Of a stretch of DNA of 64,000 nt, positions 52,086-60,500 are shown one piece after another. Position numbers and translations under genes: made by a program. Below the pieces are notes generated by a model. That model did no database searches, was not told where the DNA came from, and saw nothing but the letters and a program-made list of their open reading frames with translations. How positions within the stretch are numbered: the first letter of the stretch is position 1; each line of letters begins with the position of its first letter. Source of the DNA: Actinomycetes bacterium (GTDB lineage Bacteria; Actinomycetota; Acidimicrobiia; Acidimicrobiales; Microtrichaceae); NCBI GenBank assembly GCA_024222295.1, contig JAAEPF010000002.1:248001-312000 (forward strand), read 5' to 3'.

Positions 52086-53264
52086 TCAGATTCGCTCGAT
52101 GAGGGTGCCGGTGCCGAGACCGCCACCACAGCACATGGAGATCAGGGCCCGCCTGCCACCGATTCGCTCGAGCTCGTGGACCGCCTTGGTGAGCAGGAAC
52201 GCCCCGGTGCCGCCGAGGGGATGGCCGAGGGCGATCGCACCGCCATTCGGGTTGGTCTTGTCGAGGTCGGCGCCGAGCTCCTTGGCCCAGGCCAGCACGA
52301 CGGAGGCAAAGGCCTCGTTGATCTCGAACAGGTCGATGTCGTTGATCGACAGCGCGTTGCGCTCCAGCAGGTGCTCGGTGGCATCGATCGGACCGGTGAG
52401 CATAAGCACCGGGTCGACGCCCACGAGGCAGGTGTCGACGATGCGGGCCATCGGGGTGAGGCCCAGCTCGGTCGCCTTGTCGGCGGTCATGATGAGCGTG
52501 GCCGCGGCGCCGTCGGAGATCTGTGATGCCGACCCGGCGGTGTGAACGCCGTCTTCGCGGGCGACCGGCTTCAGCTTGCCGAGCGTCGCGAGGTCGGTCT
52601 CGCGCAGGCCCTCGTCTCGCGACACGGTCCGTGTCTCACCGGTGGGGTTGCCCTCGTCGTCGAGGACCGGCGCCTCGATCGCGATGACCTGGCCGGCGAA
52701 CCGGTCTTCCTTCCATGCCCGAGCGGCGCGCTCCTGGGAGGCCAGCCCGAAGGCGTCGGTGTCGTCGCGGGTGATCTCCCACTTGTCGGCGATGCGCTCG
52801 GCACCCTCGAACTGCGAAGTGAACTCGTAGCGGGCGAAGTAAGGCTTGGGTATGGGTACGCCGAGGCCCAGCTTCTTGGAGGAGTTGGAGCCGATCGGAA
52901 CGCGCGACATCGCCTCGACGCCGCACGCGACGGTCACATCGACGGTGCCGGAGCTCACCAGAGATGTGGCGAGGTTGGTCGCCTGCTGTGAGGAGCCGCA
53001 CTGCGTGTCGACAGTGGTGGCGGCGACCTCGAGTGGCAGGCCGGCGGACAGCCAGGCCGTGCGGGTGGTGTTGAACGACTGCTCGCCTACCTGGCTCACA
53101 CATCCACCGACCACCTGGCCGACCTCGTGTGGGTCGATTCCCGTGCGCTCGACCAGTGCCGATAGCACCTCCGAGAGAAGGTCGGCCGGATGCACTCCGG
53201 CCAGCCCACCCTTGCGGCGGCCGATGGGGGAGCGGACAGCGTCGATGATCACTACGTCAGGCAT
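52086..53264 (-). CDS. Acetyl-CoA C-acyltransferase (thiolase)
   Basis: A 392-residue thiolase for the last step of beta-oxidation or a related condensation. The nucleophile Cys is in DTQCGSSQQA (about residue 91), the second half has NPNGGAIALGHPLGGTGA with the catalytic His, and MCCGGGLGTG contains the second Cys. The start at 53264 rather than 53273 is favoured because homology begins there and TAGGAT is seven bases upstream. No partner FadB gene is adjacent. Confidence 0.92.
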   Translation of the reverse strand: MPDVVIIDAVRSPIGRRKGGLAGVHPADLLSEVLSALVERTGIDPHEVGQVVGGCVSQVGEQSFNTTRTAWLSAGLPLEVAATTVDTQCGSSQQATNLATSLVSSGTVDVTVACGVEAMSRVPIGSNSSKKLGLGVPIPKPYFARYEFTSQFEGAERIADKWEITRDDTDAFGLASQERAARAWKEDRFAGQVIAIEAPVLDDEGNPTGETRTVSRDEGLRETDLATLGKLKPVAREDGVHTAGSASQISDGAAATLIMTADKATELGLTPMARIVDTCLVGVDPVLMLTGPIDATEHLLERNALSINDIDLFEINEAFASVVLAWAKELGADLDKTNPNGGAIALGHPLGGTGAFLLTKAVHELERIGGRRALISMCCGGGLGTGTLIERI

Positions 53265-53271
53265 GGGCGGC

Positions 53272-53277
53272 ATCCTA
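53272..53277 (-). promoter_or_regulatory. Candidate -10 of the thiolase gene
   Basis: TAGGAT on the minus strand, seven bases before the ATG at 53264. Confidence 0.42.
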
Positions 53278-53297
53278 GGTGCGCACGACGATCGCGC

Positions 53298-53612
53298 TCA
53301 CGCCGCACGGCGGGGCCGCGGGGGCAGCGCGTCTCCGACCGGCAGCCGTGGCTGGTTGGCCGCGGCCAGCAGGGCCTGCTCCCGGGCGTGGCGTCGGGCG
53401 GCCTCTCGCCTGGTGGCTCGCTCACTCGCCTCGCGAAGGGCGGCACGGGCCACCTCAGCGCGCTCGTGGCTGCGCTCGACGCGGCGCCGGGAGGTCGGCG
53501 TGGGGCTGGACTTGGTGCCATCAGCGCCTGCGGAGGAGCGCAGCGCCCGGCGGGCGGCATCTGCACGGCTGCGGGGTGCGTCCTCGGCGATCAGGAGCAG
53601 CTGGTTCTTCAT
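53298..53612 (-). CDS. Small Arg/Ala-rich helical protein
   Basis: A 104-residue protein I do not recognise. MKNQLLLIAEDAPRSRADAARRAL starts it, followed by a long Ala/Arg/Glu-rich stretch predicted to be one helix or coiled coil, and a basic Pro-rich end (pI very high). It may bind nucleic acid. The start is uncertain: ATG 53612 has CACAAT seven bases upstream; the frame is open to 53642. It lies between the amidase and the thiolase on the same strand. Codon use is consistent but homologues were not checked. Confidence 0.45.
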   Translation of the reverse strand: MKNQLLLIAEDAPRSRADAARRALRSSAGADGTKSSPTPTSRRRVERSHERAEVARAALREASERATRREAARRHAREQALLAAANQPRLPVGDALPPRPRRAA

Positions 53613-53649
53613 GGAGACCATTGTGGATGGGGGGTGTGACATCGCCTCC

Positions 53650-53738
53650 GGGCGCCGGTCAGCAGGGCGACAGGGCGCCGGTCAGCAGGGCGACAGGGCG
53701 CCGGTCAGCAGGGCGACAGGGCGCCGGTCAGCAGGGCG
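53650..53738. repeat. 23-base tandem repeat, 3.9 copies
   Basis: Unit GGGCGCCGGTCAGCAGGGCGACA occurs three times in full (53650, 53673, 53696) and a fourth in part. Copies are identical. The last one overlaps the amidase stop codon at 53728-53730, so this array lies just downstream of the amidase gene and before the 53612 gene. It is probably a slippage product that may act in termination. Confidence 0.9.
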
Positions 53739-55125
53739 CCAAGGGGGCCGTGAGTGGCCAGGGGCGCTGTGATTCCACGATGGAGCCGAGTTCCAGCAGC
53801 AGGGCATCGTCGTGGTGGCGGGTGGCCACCTGCATGCCCACAGGCAGGTCGTTGACCGTCATCACGGGGATCGAAAGCGACGGATTGCCGTAGATGTTGT
53901 AGGGGATGGTGAGTGCGCCGTTGTTCTCGAGGCCCACCTTCTGGTCTCCGACGCGGGTGTTGGCGCCGATCTCTGCCGGGAACGCCACGTCCGGGTTGGT
54001 GGCCGAGATGATGAAGTCCACCTCGTCGAACGCGGCCGCAAGCGTCTCGTTGGCAGCCGTACGTGCCATTTCGCCCGCCGCGGCCATGTCGAGGTCGTAG
54101 TTGCCCTCGCCCAGGCGCATGGCGAAAGCCATCTCCTTGGTGAGCTCATGCTCGCAGCCCGGCCAAACGCCGTCGAGTTCCGCCCGCATCGAGGCCAGGT
54201 TGCCCATCGCCCACTCGTAGCCGAGGCTCGGTGCGGTGAAGTCGATGTCGGTGACCACGAGTCCGGCATCCGCGGCGAGCTCTTCGGCCGCTGCCTGCAC
54301 CGAATCGGCCACCTCGGCCAGCACGGTGGCCGAGCCGAGGTCGGTCACGATCGCAACCTTCTTGCCGCGCAGATCGTCGCCGAGGGTGCCGAGGTCCGCC
54401 TCCCAGCGGCCATGGCTGGGTAGTGAGTAGGGGTCGCGGCCGTCGTATCCGGCGGTCACGTCGTAGTAGCGGGCGATGTCACGGATCGAGCGCGCCATCA
54501 CGCCCGTCACAACCGTCATCGGATGGATCGCGGTGTGTGGCCCCCGCGGTATGCGTCCTGCGGTGCCCTTCATTCCGGGAAGGCCACAGAAGCCTGCGGG
54601 TATGCGGATCGAGCCGCCGCCGTCACCGCCTGTCGCGAGCGTGCACAGCCCGCCGGCCACGGCTGCGGCGCTTCCGCCCGAGGAGCCGCCTGCCGTGCGG
54701 CCGTGCTGCCACGGGTTGTGGGTCGTGCCGTTGAGCTTGGTCGTACTCACGTTGAGTCCGCCGAACTCGGATGCGGTCATCATGGCGAACGGAACGGCCC
54801 CGCCAGCCCGTTCAGCCCTCCCGAGCGCCGTGTCGGTGTGGGTGGCAATGCGGTCGCGGAACGCGAGTGAGGCCCCGGTCTCCGGCCAGCCCGCGACGCT
54901 GGAGAGCTCCTTTATGCCGAGGGGCACCCCACCGAAGGGAAGGGACGAATCGGCCGCGCGGGCCGCAGCTCTCGCCCGTTCGGGGTCGAGGAACGACACG
55001 CAGTTGAGAGAGCTCGCCTCGATGGCGGCCAACGTGGCCTCGAGCTCCTCCGATGGCGAGCGCTCGCCGGAACGGAAGGCCTCCACCAGCGAACATGCGT
55101 CGCCCTGCCATGGTGAATCGGTCAT
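53728..55125 (-). CDS. Amidase signature family protein
   Basis: A 465-residue amidase (GatA-like family). The catalytic Ser-cisSer-Lys triad is present: Lys in PLGIKELS, the cis-Ser and Ser nucleophile in TAGGSSGGSAAAVAGG. The family hydrolyses amide bonds of many substrates, including aliphatic and aryl amides, but GatB/C are not nearby so this is not likely tRNA-dependent. ATG 55125 has GAGGGG seven bases upstream. The stop lies within a tandem repeat. Confidence 0.88.
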   Translation of the reverse strand: MTDSPWQGDACSLVEAFRSGERSPSEELEATLAAIEASSLNCVSFLDPERARAAARAADSSLPFGGVPLGIKELSSVAGWPETGASLAFRDRIATHTDTALGRAERAGGAVPFAMMTASEFGGLNVSTTKLNGTTHNPWQHGRTAGGSSGGSAAAVAGGLCTLATGGDGGGSIRIPAGFCGLPGMKGTAGRIPRGPHTAIHPMTVVTGVMARSIRDIARYYDVTAGYDGRDPYSLPSHGRWEADLGTLGDDLRGKKVAIVTDLGSATVLAEVADSVQAAAEELAADAGLVVTDIDFTAPSLGYEWAMGNLASMRAELDGVWPGCEHELTKEMAFAMRLGEGNYDLDMAAAGEMARTAANETLAAAFDEVDFIISATNPDVAFPAEIGANTRVGDQKVGLENNGALTIPYNIYGNPSLSIPVMTVNDLPVGMQVATRHHDDALLLELGSIVESQRPWPLTAPLAPC

Positions 55126-55231
55126 GTCGGTCCCCTCGGTGTGCGGTGCGCTCGGCACTGCAGCGCGGCCCGGACACTAGCTGTGCCGGATGCCATGCGA
55201 GCTGCGGAAGGGGTCCGGGATGCGGCGCCGG

Positions 55232-55237
55232 TAGCGT
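55232..55237 (+). promoter_or_regulatory. Candidate -10 of the thioesterase gene
   Basis: TAGCGT, seven bases before the ATG at 55245. Confidence 0.42.
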
Positions 55238-55244
55238 GAGCGCC

Positions 55245-56057
55245 ATGTACGCAAGGGAGTGGCTCGGCCTGGAGCCGACACACAACCCCAACCGCTGGAT
55301 CCTGCCGGTGACCGATGGCATTGCGACCCGGGGCAAGTTCCTCTTCGGCGGTTGCGGCCTGGGAGCCGCGGTCGCGGCGATGGAGCAGACTACGGGCCGG
55401 CCTCTGGTGTGGGCGACCGCGCAGTACTTGAGCTTCGCGATGGTCGACGACGTGGTCGACATCGACGTGACGGTCGCAGCCTCCGGCCATGCGACCACGC
55501 AGGCGCGTGCGGTGGCGAAGGTGGGCGAGCGCGAGATCCTCACCGTCAACGGTGCCCTCGGATCGAAGGACCACCCTGCGACCGGTCAGTATCTGGCGTT
55601 GCCCGGGCTCTGCGACCCGCTCGATTGCCCTGAGAGGCCCGGACACGAGGAAGACGAGCGGTCGATCATGACCCGGCTCGACATCAGGCTGGCCAAGGGA
55701 CAGCAGTGGGACGACCTCGAGGGCAACGCCGTCACCGACGGCCACAGCGCCCTGTGGGTGCGCCTCCCCGGCCAGGGCGGTGCCGAGATCGAGATGACCG
55801 CCGCGGCGCTTGCGATCCTGGGCGACTACGTGCCCTTCGGCATCTCGCAGTCACAGGGCACGTGGTGGCCGTCCAACAGCCTCGACAACACGATCCGGAT
55901 CGTGCAGTTGGTACCCACCGAGTGGGTGCTGGTGGACATCCGTGTCGAGGGCGTGGCGAACGGCTTCGGTCACGGCACCGTCTACCTCTGGGCGACCGAT
56001 GGCACGTTGCTGGCCACGGCGTCGCAGTCGGCGTTGATACGCAGCCAGAAGATGTGA
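55245..56057 (+). CDS. Acyl-CoA thioesterase-like protein (TesB-type double hotdog)
   Basis: A 270-residue protein that looks like two hotdog folds in tandem, as in TesB acyl-CoA thioesterases: RGKFLFGGCGLGAAVAAMEQTTGRPLVWATAQYLSFAM in the first half and WVLVDIRVEGVANGFGHGTVYLWATDGTLLATASQSAL in the second, the latter with the typical Q-S ending. It should cleave acyl-CoA to free acid and CoA. The insert with DPLDCPERPGHEEDE is unusual. It precedes an LLM oxidoreductase on the same strand. Confidence 0.78.
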   Translation: MYAREWLGLEPTHNPNRWILPVTDGIATRGKFLFGGCGLGAAVAAMEQTTGRPLVWATAQYLSFAMVDDVVDIDVTVAASGHATTQARAVAKVGEREILTVNGALGSKDHPATGQYLALPGLCDPLDCPERPGHEEDERSIMTRLDIRLAKGQQWDDLEGNAVTDGHSALWVRLPGQGGAEIEMTAAALAILGDYVPFGISQSQGTWWPSNSLDNTIRIVQLVPTEWVLVDIRVEGVANGFGHGTVYLWATDGTLLATASQSALIRSQKM

Positions 56058-56094
56058 GGTAACCGCCGGCGCGCGTGGCCCGCGGTGGCGCGCC

Positions 56095-56100
56095 TACCGT
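56095..56100 (+). promoter_or_regulatory. Candidate -10 of the 56109 LLM gene
   Basis: TACCGT, eight bases before the ATG at 56109. Confidence 0.42.
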
Positions 56101-56108
56101 GTGGCGCC

Positions 56109-57089
56109 ATGAGCCAGCGCTACGGAATGACCGTCCCCTTCGACAACGTGCCCCTGTCCGAGCACAAGGAGTGGTACCGGGAACTGGTCGACCTCGGCTA
56201 CACCGACATCTGGTCCGCCGAGGCCAATGGCGCAGATGGCTTCACGCCCTTGGCGCTGGCTGCCGCGTGGGCCCCTGAGCTGCGCCTCGGCAGCGCGATC
56301 GTGCCCGCGTTCACCCGTGGCCCCGCCTGTCTCGCCCAGTCGGTGGCTTCGCTGGCCGATGCCGCTCCGGGCCGGGTGGCGTTCGGCATCGGCTCGTCGT
56401 CGAACGTGATCATCGAGCGCTGGAACGGCATCCCTTTCGAGGAGCCGTACCGCCAGGTGCGCGACATGGTGCGCTTCATCCGGGAGTCCCTGGAGGGCGG
56501 CAAGGTCAGTGGCGAGTTCGCAGGCAGGGAGATCAAGGGATTCCGGCTCGGAATCAAGCCTGCCGAGCAGCCGGCGATCCTGATCGCGGCCCTTCGCTCG
56601 GGCATGCTGCGCCTCGCCGGCCGCGAGGGTGACGGCGCCATCATCAACTGGCTCTCGGCGCAGGACGTCCGCACTGTGGCGCCGATCGTGGCCGAGGCAG
56701 CTGCTGAGGCGGGCCGGCCGGCTCCCGAGATCACGGCGCGCATATTCGTCGCCCCGATCGCGGACCGTGACACGGTCATTGCCGCCGGACGGTTCGCGAT
56801 CGCCGCCTACCTCACGGTGCCGGTCTACAACGCCTTTCACGAATGGCTCGGTCGGGGGGAGGAGCTCGCGGAGATGACCCGGCTGTGGAGCGAGGGTGAC
56901 CGTTCGGCCGCTCTCGAGGCCATTCCGGAGTCGCTGGTCGACGAGCTCATCGTGCATGGCACACCCGAGGAGTGCCGTGAGCACATCGGGAGCTACGTCG
57001 AGTCGGGTGTGACCACTCCCGCCCTCGCGGTGCTGCCCTTCCCAGGCGTCGACCAGCGTCAGGCGATCCGCGACCTCGCCCCGCGCTGA
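56109..57089 (+). CDS. LLM class F420-type oxidoreductase
   Basis: A 326-residue luciferase-like monooxygenase family protein. The TIM-barrel signatures are visible: GYTDIWSAEANGADGFTPLALAA, LRLGSAIVPAFTRGPACLAQ and RVAFGIGSSSNVI. Many members use F420 rather than FMN, in line with the cofC gene in this window. The substrate is unknown. It ends ten bases before the palindrome at 57100, convergent with fadD. Confidence 0.85.
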   Translation: MSQRYGMTVPFDNVPLSEHKEWYRELVDLGYTDIWSAEANGADGFTPLALAAAWAPELRLGSAIVPAFTRGPACLAQSVASLADAAPGRVAFGIGSSSNVIIERWNGIPFEEPYRQVRDMVRFIRESLEGGKVSGEFAGREIKGFRLGIKPAEQPAILIAALRSGMLRLAGREGDGAIINWLSAQDVRTVAPIVAEAAAEAGRPAPEITARIFVAPIADRDTVIAAGRFAIAAYLTVPVYNAFHEWLGRGEELAEMTRLWSEGDRSAALEAIPESLVDELIVHGTPEECREHIGSYVESGVTTPALAVLPFPGVDQRQAIRDLAPR

Positions 57090-57099
57090 CCAGGGCCAT

Positions 57100-57144
57100 T
57101 TCGTTGGTGCTCAATCACCCCTGGGGTGATTGAGCACCAACGAA
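57100..57144. repeat. 45-base palindrome at the end of fadD, element copy B
   Basis: Two perfect 22-base arms around T; ends TTCGTT/AACGAA, middle GGTGCTCA, core ATCACCCC-T-GGGGTGAT. It overlaps the fadD 3' end and encodes its last nine residues (FVGAQSPQG) and the TGA. It also lies ten bases after the LLM gene on the other strand, so it could serve as a two-way terminator. Confidence 0.9.
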
Positions 57145-58689
57145 GCGGGCTGCATCCTTGCGGACAGCAACCTTGTCGACCTTGCCCGAGGCGTTCGTGG
57201 GGAGCTCGTCGGTGCTGAGCACCGCACGCGGATGCTTGAATCCGGCCAGGTGGCGACACGCGTCCCGTAGCTCCTCGACAGTTGGCACCGAGTCAGCTCG
57301 GGTTGGCACGACCACAGCCACGACCAGCTCACCCCACTTGTCATCGGGTGTGCCCACGACGGCCACCGCCTGCACTCCGGGATGGGTGCCGACGGCGTCC
57401 TCGACCTCACGCGACGACACGTTCTCGCCGCCGGTGATGATGATGTCCTTCAGGCGGTCGACAACGTGCAGGTAGCCACGCCGGTCGATGCGGCCGACAT
57501 CCCCGGTGTGCAACCAGCCGTCGACGATGGCAGCGGCGGTGGCCTCCGGGTCGTCGTAGTAGCCGGCGCAGACCTGGTCGCCGCTCACGAGGATCTCCCC
57601 AGGCGCACCGGGCTCGACTTCCGCTCCGGACTCGTCAACGATGCGCAGCGCTGTCATCGGTGCCGGTCGGCCGGCTGCTGTGAGCAGCTCGGGGTCGTCG
57701 TCGGCCGCACGCCGGTGGTCCTCCGGTGAGAGGAACGCGGCGTTGCCGGACAGCTCGGTCATGCCGTAGCCCTGTGCCAGGCCCACGTGGGGTAGCTCGG
57801 CAAGCGATCGACGCATCACGTCGAGGGGCATGGCAGCTGCGCCGTAGGAGACGGTTCGCAACGACGAGAGGTCGTGCCGGTGGCGGTCGGGATGGTCGAG
57901 CAGCATGGCGAGCATCGTGGGTGCGAGCGACACGCTCGTGACGGACTCCGCCTCGATGATCGACAATGCCGCTGAGGGTTCGAAGCGTGGCAGCAGTACG
58001 ACGGGGCGTTGGCGGAGGTGGTGGTGGATCACGTTGTAGGCCGCCACGTGGAACAGCGGAAATGGGAACAGGTAGACCTCGTCCTCGGCCACGGGGCGGG
58101 CCATGGTCGTGTTGAGCGCCGCGGCGATGACACTGCGGTGGGTGAGCATGGCGCCCTTGGGTCGCCCGGTGGTACCCGAGGTGTACAGCAGCCAGGCCAT
58201 GTCCGACTCCGTGGCGTCTCCGGCTGGAACGGCTGTGGATGCCGCAGCGAGGCCGTCGATGGATTCGGCGGCCGGAGAAAGTGGACCGGCGCTGTCGTCG
58301 ATGCAGACCACATGGACCACACCCGCCTCGACCAGCATGTTGGGCCCATCTGCATCGAAGCGGGAGAGCTGCTCCGCCGTGGCGAGCAGCACGCGGGCCC
58401 CGCAGCGCCGGAACATCGCCGTGAGCTCCCCGGACGTGTGACGAGTGTTGCCGTGCACGAGTACGCCGCCCGCGAGCGGAACTGCGTAGAGGGCGGCCAC
58501 GTAGGCGGTGCAGTTGTCGGCCACGATCGCGATGCGGTCGCCCTTCGACGTCAGCGGGGCGAGTGCTGCGGCGAGCTCGTGGACCTGGTCGGCCAGGTCC
58601 ACGAAGCGCAGCCGCCTGTCGCCATCGACGAGGGCGACCTCACCAGGTCTTGCGGCGGCTGCGTTGTCGATGATCTCCCAGAGGCGCAT
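57115..58689 (-). CDS. AMP-dependent acyl-CoA synthetase/ligase (FadD family)
   Basis: A 524-residue adenylate-forming ligase. The core motif LLYTSGTTGRPKGAMLTH, GYGMTELSGN, the hinge DRLKDIIITGGENVSSREVE and the C-terminal catalytic Lys region PTNASGKVDK are intact. It activates a fatty or other carboxylic acid through acyl-AMP to acyl-CoA. Its last nine codons lie in the palindromic element, so the original C terminus has been rewritten. It follows the carotenoid oxygenase by 40 bases on the same strand. Confidence 0.9.
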   Translation of the reverse strand: MRLWEIIDNAAAARPGEVALVDGDRRLRFVDLADQVHELAAALAPLTSKGDRIAIVADNCTAYVAALYAVPLAGGVLVHGNTRHTSGELTAMFRRCGARVLLATAEQLSRFDADGPNMLVEAGVVHVVCIDDSAGPLSPAAESIDGLAAASTAVPAGDATESDMAWLLYTSGTTGRPKGAMLTHRSVIAAALNTTMARPVAEDEVYLFPFPLFHVAAYNVIHHHLRQRPVVLLPRFEPSAALSIIEAESVTSVSLAPTMLAMLLDHPDRHRHDLSSLRTVSYGAAAMPLDVMRRSLAELPHVGLAQGYGMTELSGNAAFLSPEDHRRAADDDPELLTAAGRPAPMTALRIVDESGAEVEPGAPGEILVSGDQVCAGYYDDPEATAAAIVDGWLHTGDVGRIDRRGYLHVVDRLKDIIITGGENVSSREVEDAVGTHPGVQAVAVVGTPDDKWGELVVAVVVPTRADSVPTVEELRDACRHLAGFKHPRAVLSTDELPTNASGKVDKVAVRKDAARFVGAQSPQG

Positions 58690-58729
58690 TGCGGGTCGTT
58701 CTAGCGCAGCGACCCAGTCCTCGCTGTGA

Positions 58730-60169
58730 TCAGGCGGCAGGCATCCAGTTGCCGTGGAAGCCGAACGGCACGCGGCGGGGGAGTTTCACGCGAGCGACCG
58801 GGCCGTCGGTGATGTCACGGGCGTCGAGCACGACGAACTCGCTGGTGCCCGTCGCGAGGTCGGACACGAAGTTGAGGAGCCAACCGTCGTTCTCGGCGCT
58901 GCCGGACGGATCCGCTGCGAAGGCGACCTCGCCGCACACGAGGCCGTCACCGTAGATGTGCTCGGTCGAGTTGCCGGTTTGCATGTCGAACTGGATGACG
59001 CCGTCGAACCACACACCGAGCCCCTGGGTCCATGTGCCCGTGTGGGCCTGGTGGCCGAACCGGTGCTTCTTGCCGTTGAATGCGTCGTTGATGCGCGGGA
59101 AGTCGCCTGTGCGGTCATCCATCTGCCGGTCGGTGACCGTGCCTGCTGCCGGGTCGATCTCCCAGCGCCACAGGTAGGGCCGCACTTCGGCATCCGGCTG
59201 CGGTTCGTCGCCGAACGCGGTGGGCATGGCGCTCGCCCGGCATCCGTCGACGACGATGCGGCCATCGCCGTCTTCCCAGGCATTCATGAAGTGGAAGACG
59301 TAGAACGGGTCGATGTCGATCCAGGTGATCTCGTCGCCGCCGGCGGTGCGGGGCAGTACGCCGATACGGGCGCCCTGCTCGGGTTTCCATGTGATTGCCG
59401 AGTTGCCGGCCATCATCGCCTTGCCGTCGAAGATGGCCGGCAGGTCGAAGAAGACGGCGTAGTCCTTCGTGGTCACGAAGTCGTGCATCATCACGCCACG
59501 GTCGATCGGCACGTCTGTGGCGTGGGTCAGCTCGCCGGTCGCGGACACGACGCTGAAGCGCAGGTAGGGCGGGAAGGGCGAGTACCCGAAGAACAGCATC
59601 TCGCCGGTGTCTGCGTCATGGCGGGGGTGCGCAGTCATTGCGCCGCTCAGGCGTCCGTCGAAGTCGTACTCGCCCACGGTGGCAAGGTCACGGGTCACCT
59701 CGGTGGGGTGTGCGCCTTCCATCAGGGCCAGGTAGCGGTCCGCGTGGCGGACGATGTTGGTGTTGGCGGTGTTCTTGAACAGTCCGCCCGCTTGCATGGC
59801 TTCGGGGTCCGGGACCTTGAATCCGCCGAGGCCCCCGTAGACCGCCTCGCCCTTGTTGCGCTCGTAGTCGAGCCCCCGTGAGCGGACCCAGCGGTTGGCA
59901 TAGGAGGCGCCTCCCTCCCCGTCGAGGTAGACGCCGTGGATCATGCCGTCACCATCGAACACGTGGAACCCGCCGGTGGGGGCGTAGAAGGGGTTGCCCC
60001 CATTGCGCATGTAGACGCCTGAGAGTCCGTCGGGCAGTTCGCCGATGACCTCCAGGTCGTGGTCGTCGCGCTCGTCACCTACGGGTTCGAACTGGCCTTT
60101 GAGGTAGGGCGATCCGGCTGCCGACCAGTCGACCGGTCCTGCGGTCCAGCGGTCCTCGGTGGTGGTCAT
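58730..60169 (-). CDS. Carotenoid cleavage dioxygenase (RPE65 family)
   Basis: A 479-residue non-haem iron dioxygenase of the carotenoid oxygenase family. The four His ligands are seen in TAHPRHD, VMMHDF, VFHFMNAWED and GFHGNW (C-terminal). YMRNGGNPFY and FDGDGMIHG are the typical first blade motif. It cleaves double bonds of carotenoids or stilbenes. GGAGGA lies six bases before the ATG. It and the acyl-CoA synthetase could process the cleavage product, an inference from the order. Confidence 0.9.
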   Translation of the reverse strand: MTTTEDRWTAGPVDWSAAGSPYLKGQFEPVGDERDDHDLEVIGELPDGLSGVYMRNGGNPFYAPTGGFHVFDGDGMIHGVYLDGEGGASYANRWVRSRGLDYERNKGEAVYGGLGGFKVPDPEAMQAGGLFKNTANTNIVRHADRYLALMEGAHPTEVTRDLATVGEYDFDGRLSGAMTAHPRHDADTGEMLFFGYSPFPPYLRFSVVSATGELTHATDVPIDRGVMMHDFVTTKDYAVFFDLPAIFDGKAMMAGNSAITWKPEQGARIGVLPRTAGGDEITWIDIDPFYVFHFMNAWEDGDGRIVVDGCRASAMPTAFGDEPQPDAEVRPYLWRWEIDPAAGTVTDRQMDDRTGDFPRINDAFNGKKHRFGHQAHTGTWTQGLGVWFDGVIQFDMQTGNSTEHIYGDGLVCGEVAFAADPSGSAENDGWLLNFVSDLATGTSEFVVLDARDITDGPVARVKLPRRVPFGFHGNWMPAA

Positions 60170-60227
60170 GTGTGTTCCTCCGGTGGCTTCCGCAGGACTT
60201 TACGGCGTTCAGTCGGCCGTGGGCACC

Positions 60228-60389
60228 TCAGCGGCTGCGGCGGAAGAACCCGCGTCCGGACCCGGCGCCCGTGGAGGCGCAGTCGCATCGCTGGTCGGTG
60301 GGGACACCGCCGAGCACCTGCTCGACGTGCATCCCGCATCCCTTGTATGTGGCCTTGCCGCAGGATTTGCAGGTGGCTGGGCTGCACAT
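60228..60389 (-). CDS. Small Cys-rich (zinc-ribbon-like) protein
   Basis: A 53-residue protein starting MCSPATCKSCGKATYKGCGMH, followed by VEQVLGGVPTDQRCDC, and a basic end. The paired Cys-X2-Cys and C-terminal C-X-C would bind zinc. I recall similar short sequences (CKxCGKxT-xGCG-HVxxV) in other bacteria, but no function. GAGGAG six bases before the ATG at 60389 supports it as real. It lies 58 bases upstream of the carotenoid oxygenase gene on the same strand. Confidence 0.75.
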   Translation of the reverse strand: MCSPATCKSCGKATYKGCGMHVEQVLGGVPTDQRCDCASTGAGSGRGFFRRSR

Positions 60390-60500
60390 GTTGGACTCCT
60401 CGTCTTCTGGTTCGGGGCGGGGGCGCCTCGAAATGTCCGTACATTATGGACACCCCGGGGGGTATCGGTCAAGGGGGTGACCCGGTGGCCCTGCGAGCAC

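Noticed and set aside
53650-53738. CRISPR-like array
   Set aside because: Units are contiguous with no spacers and no cas gene; a plain tandem repeat.
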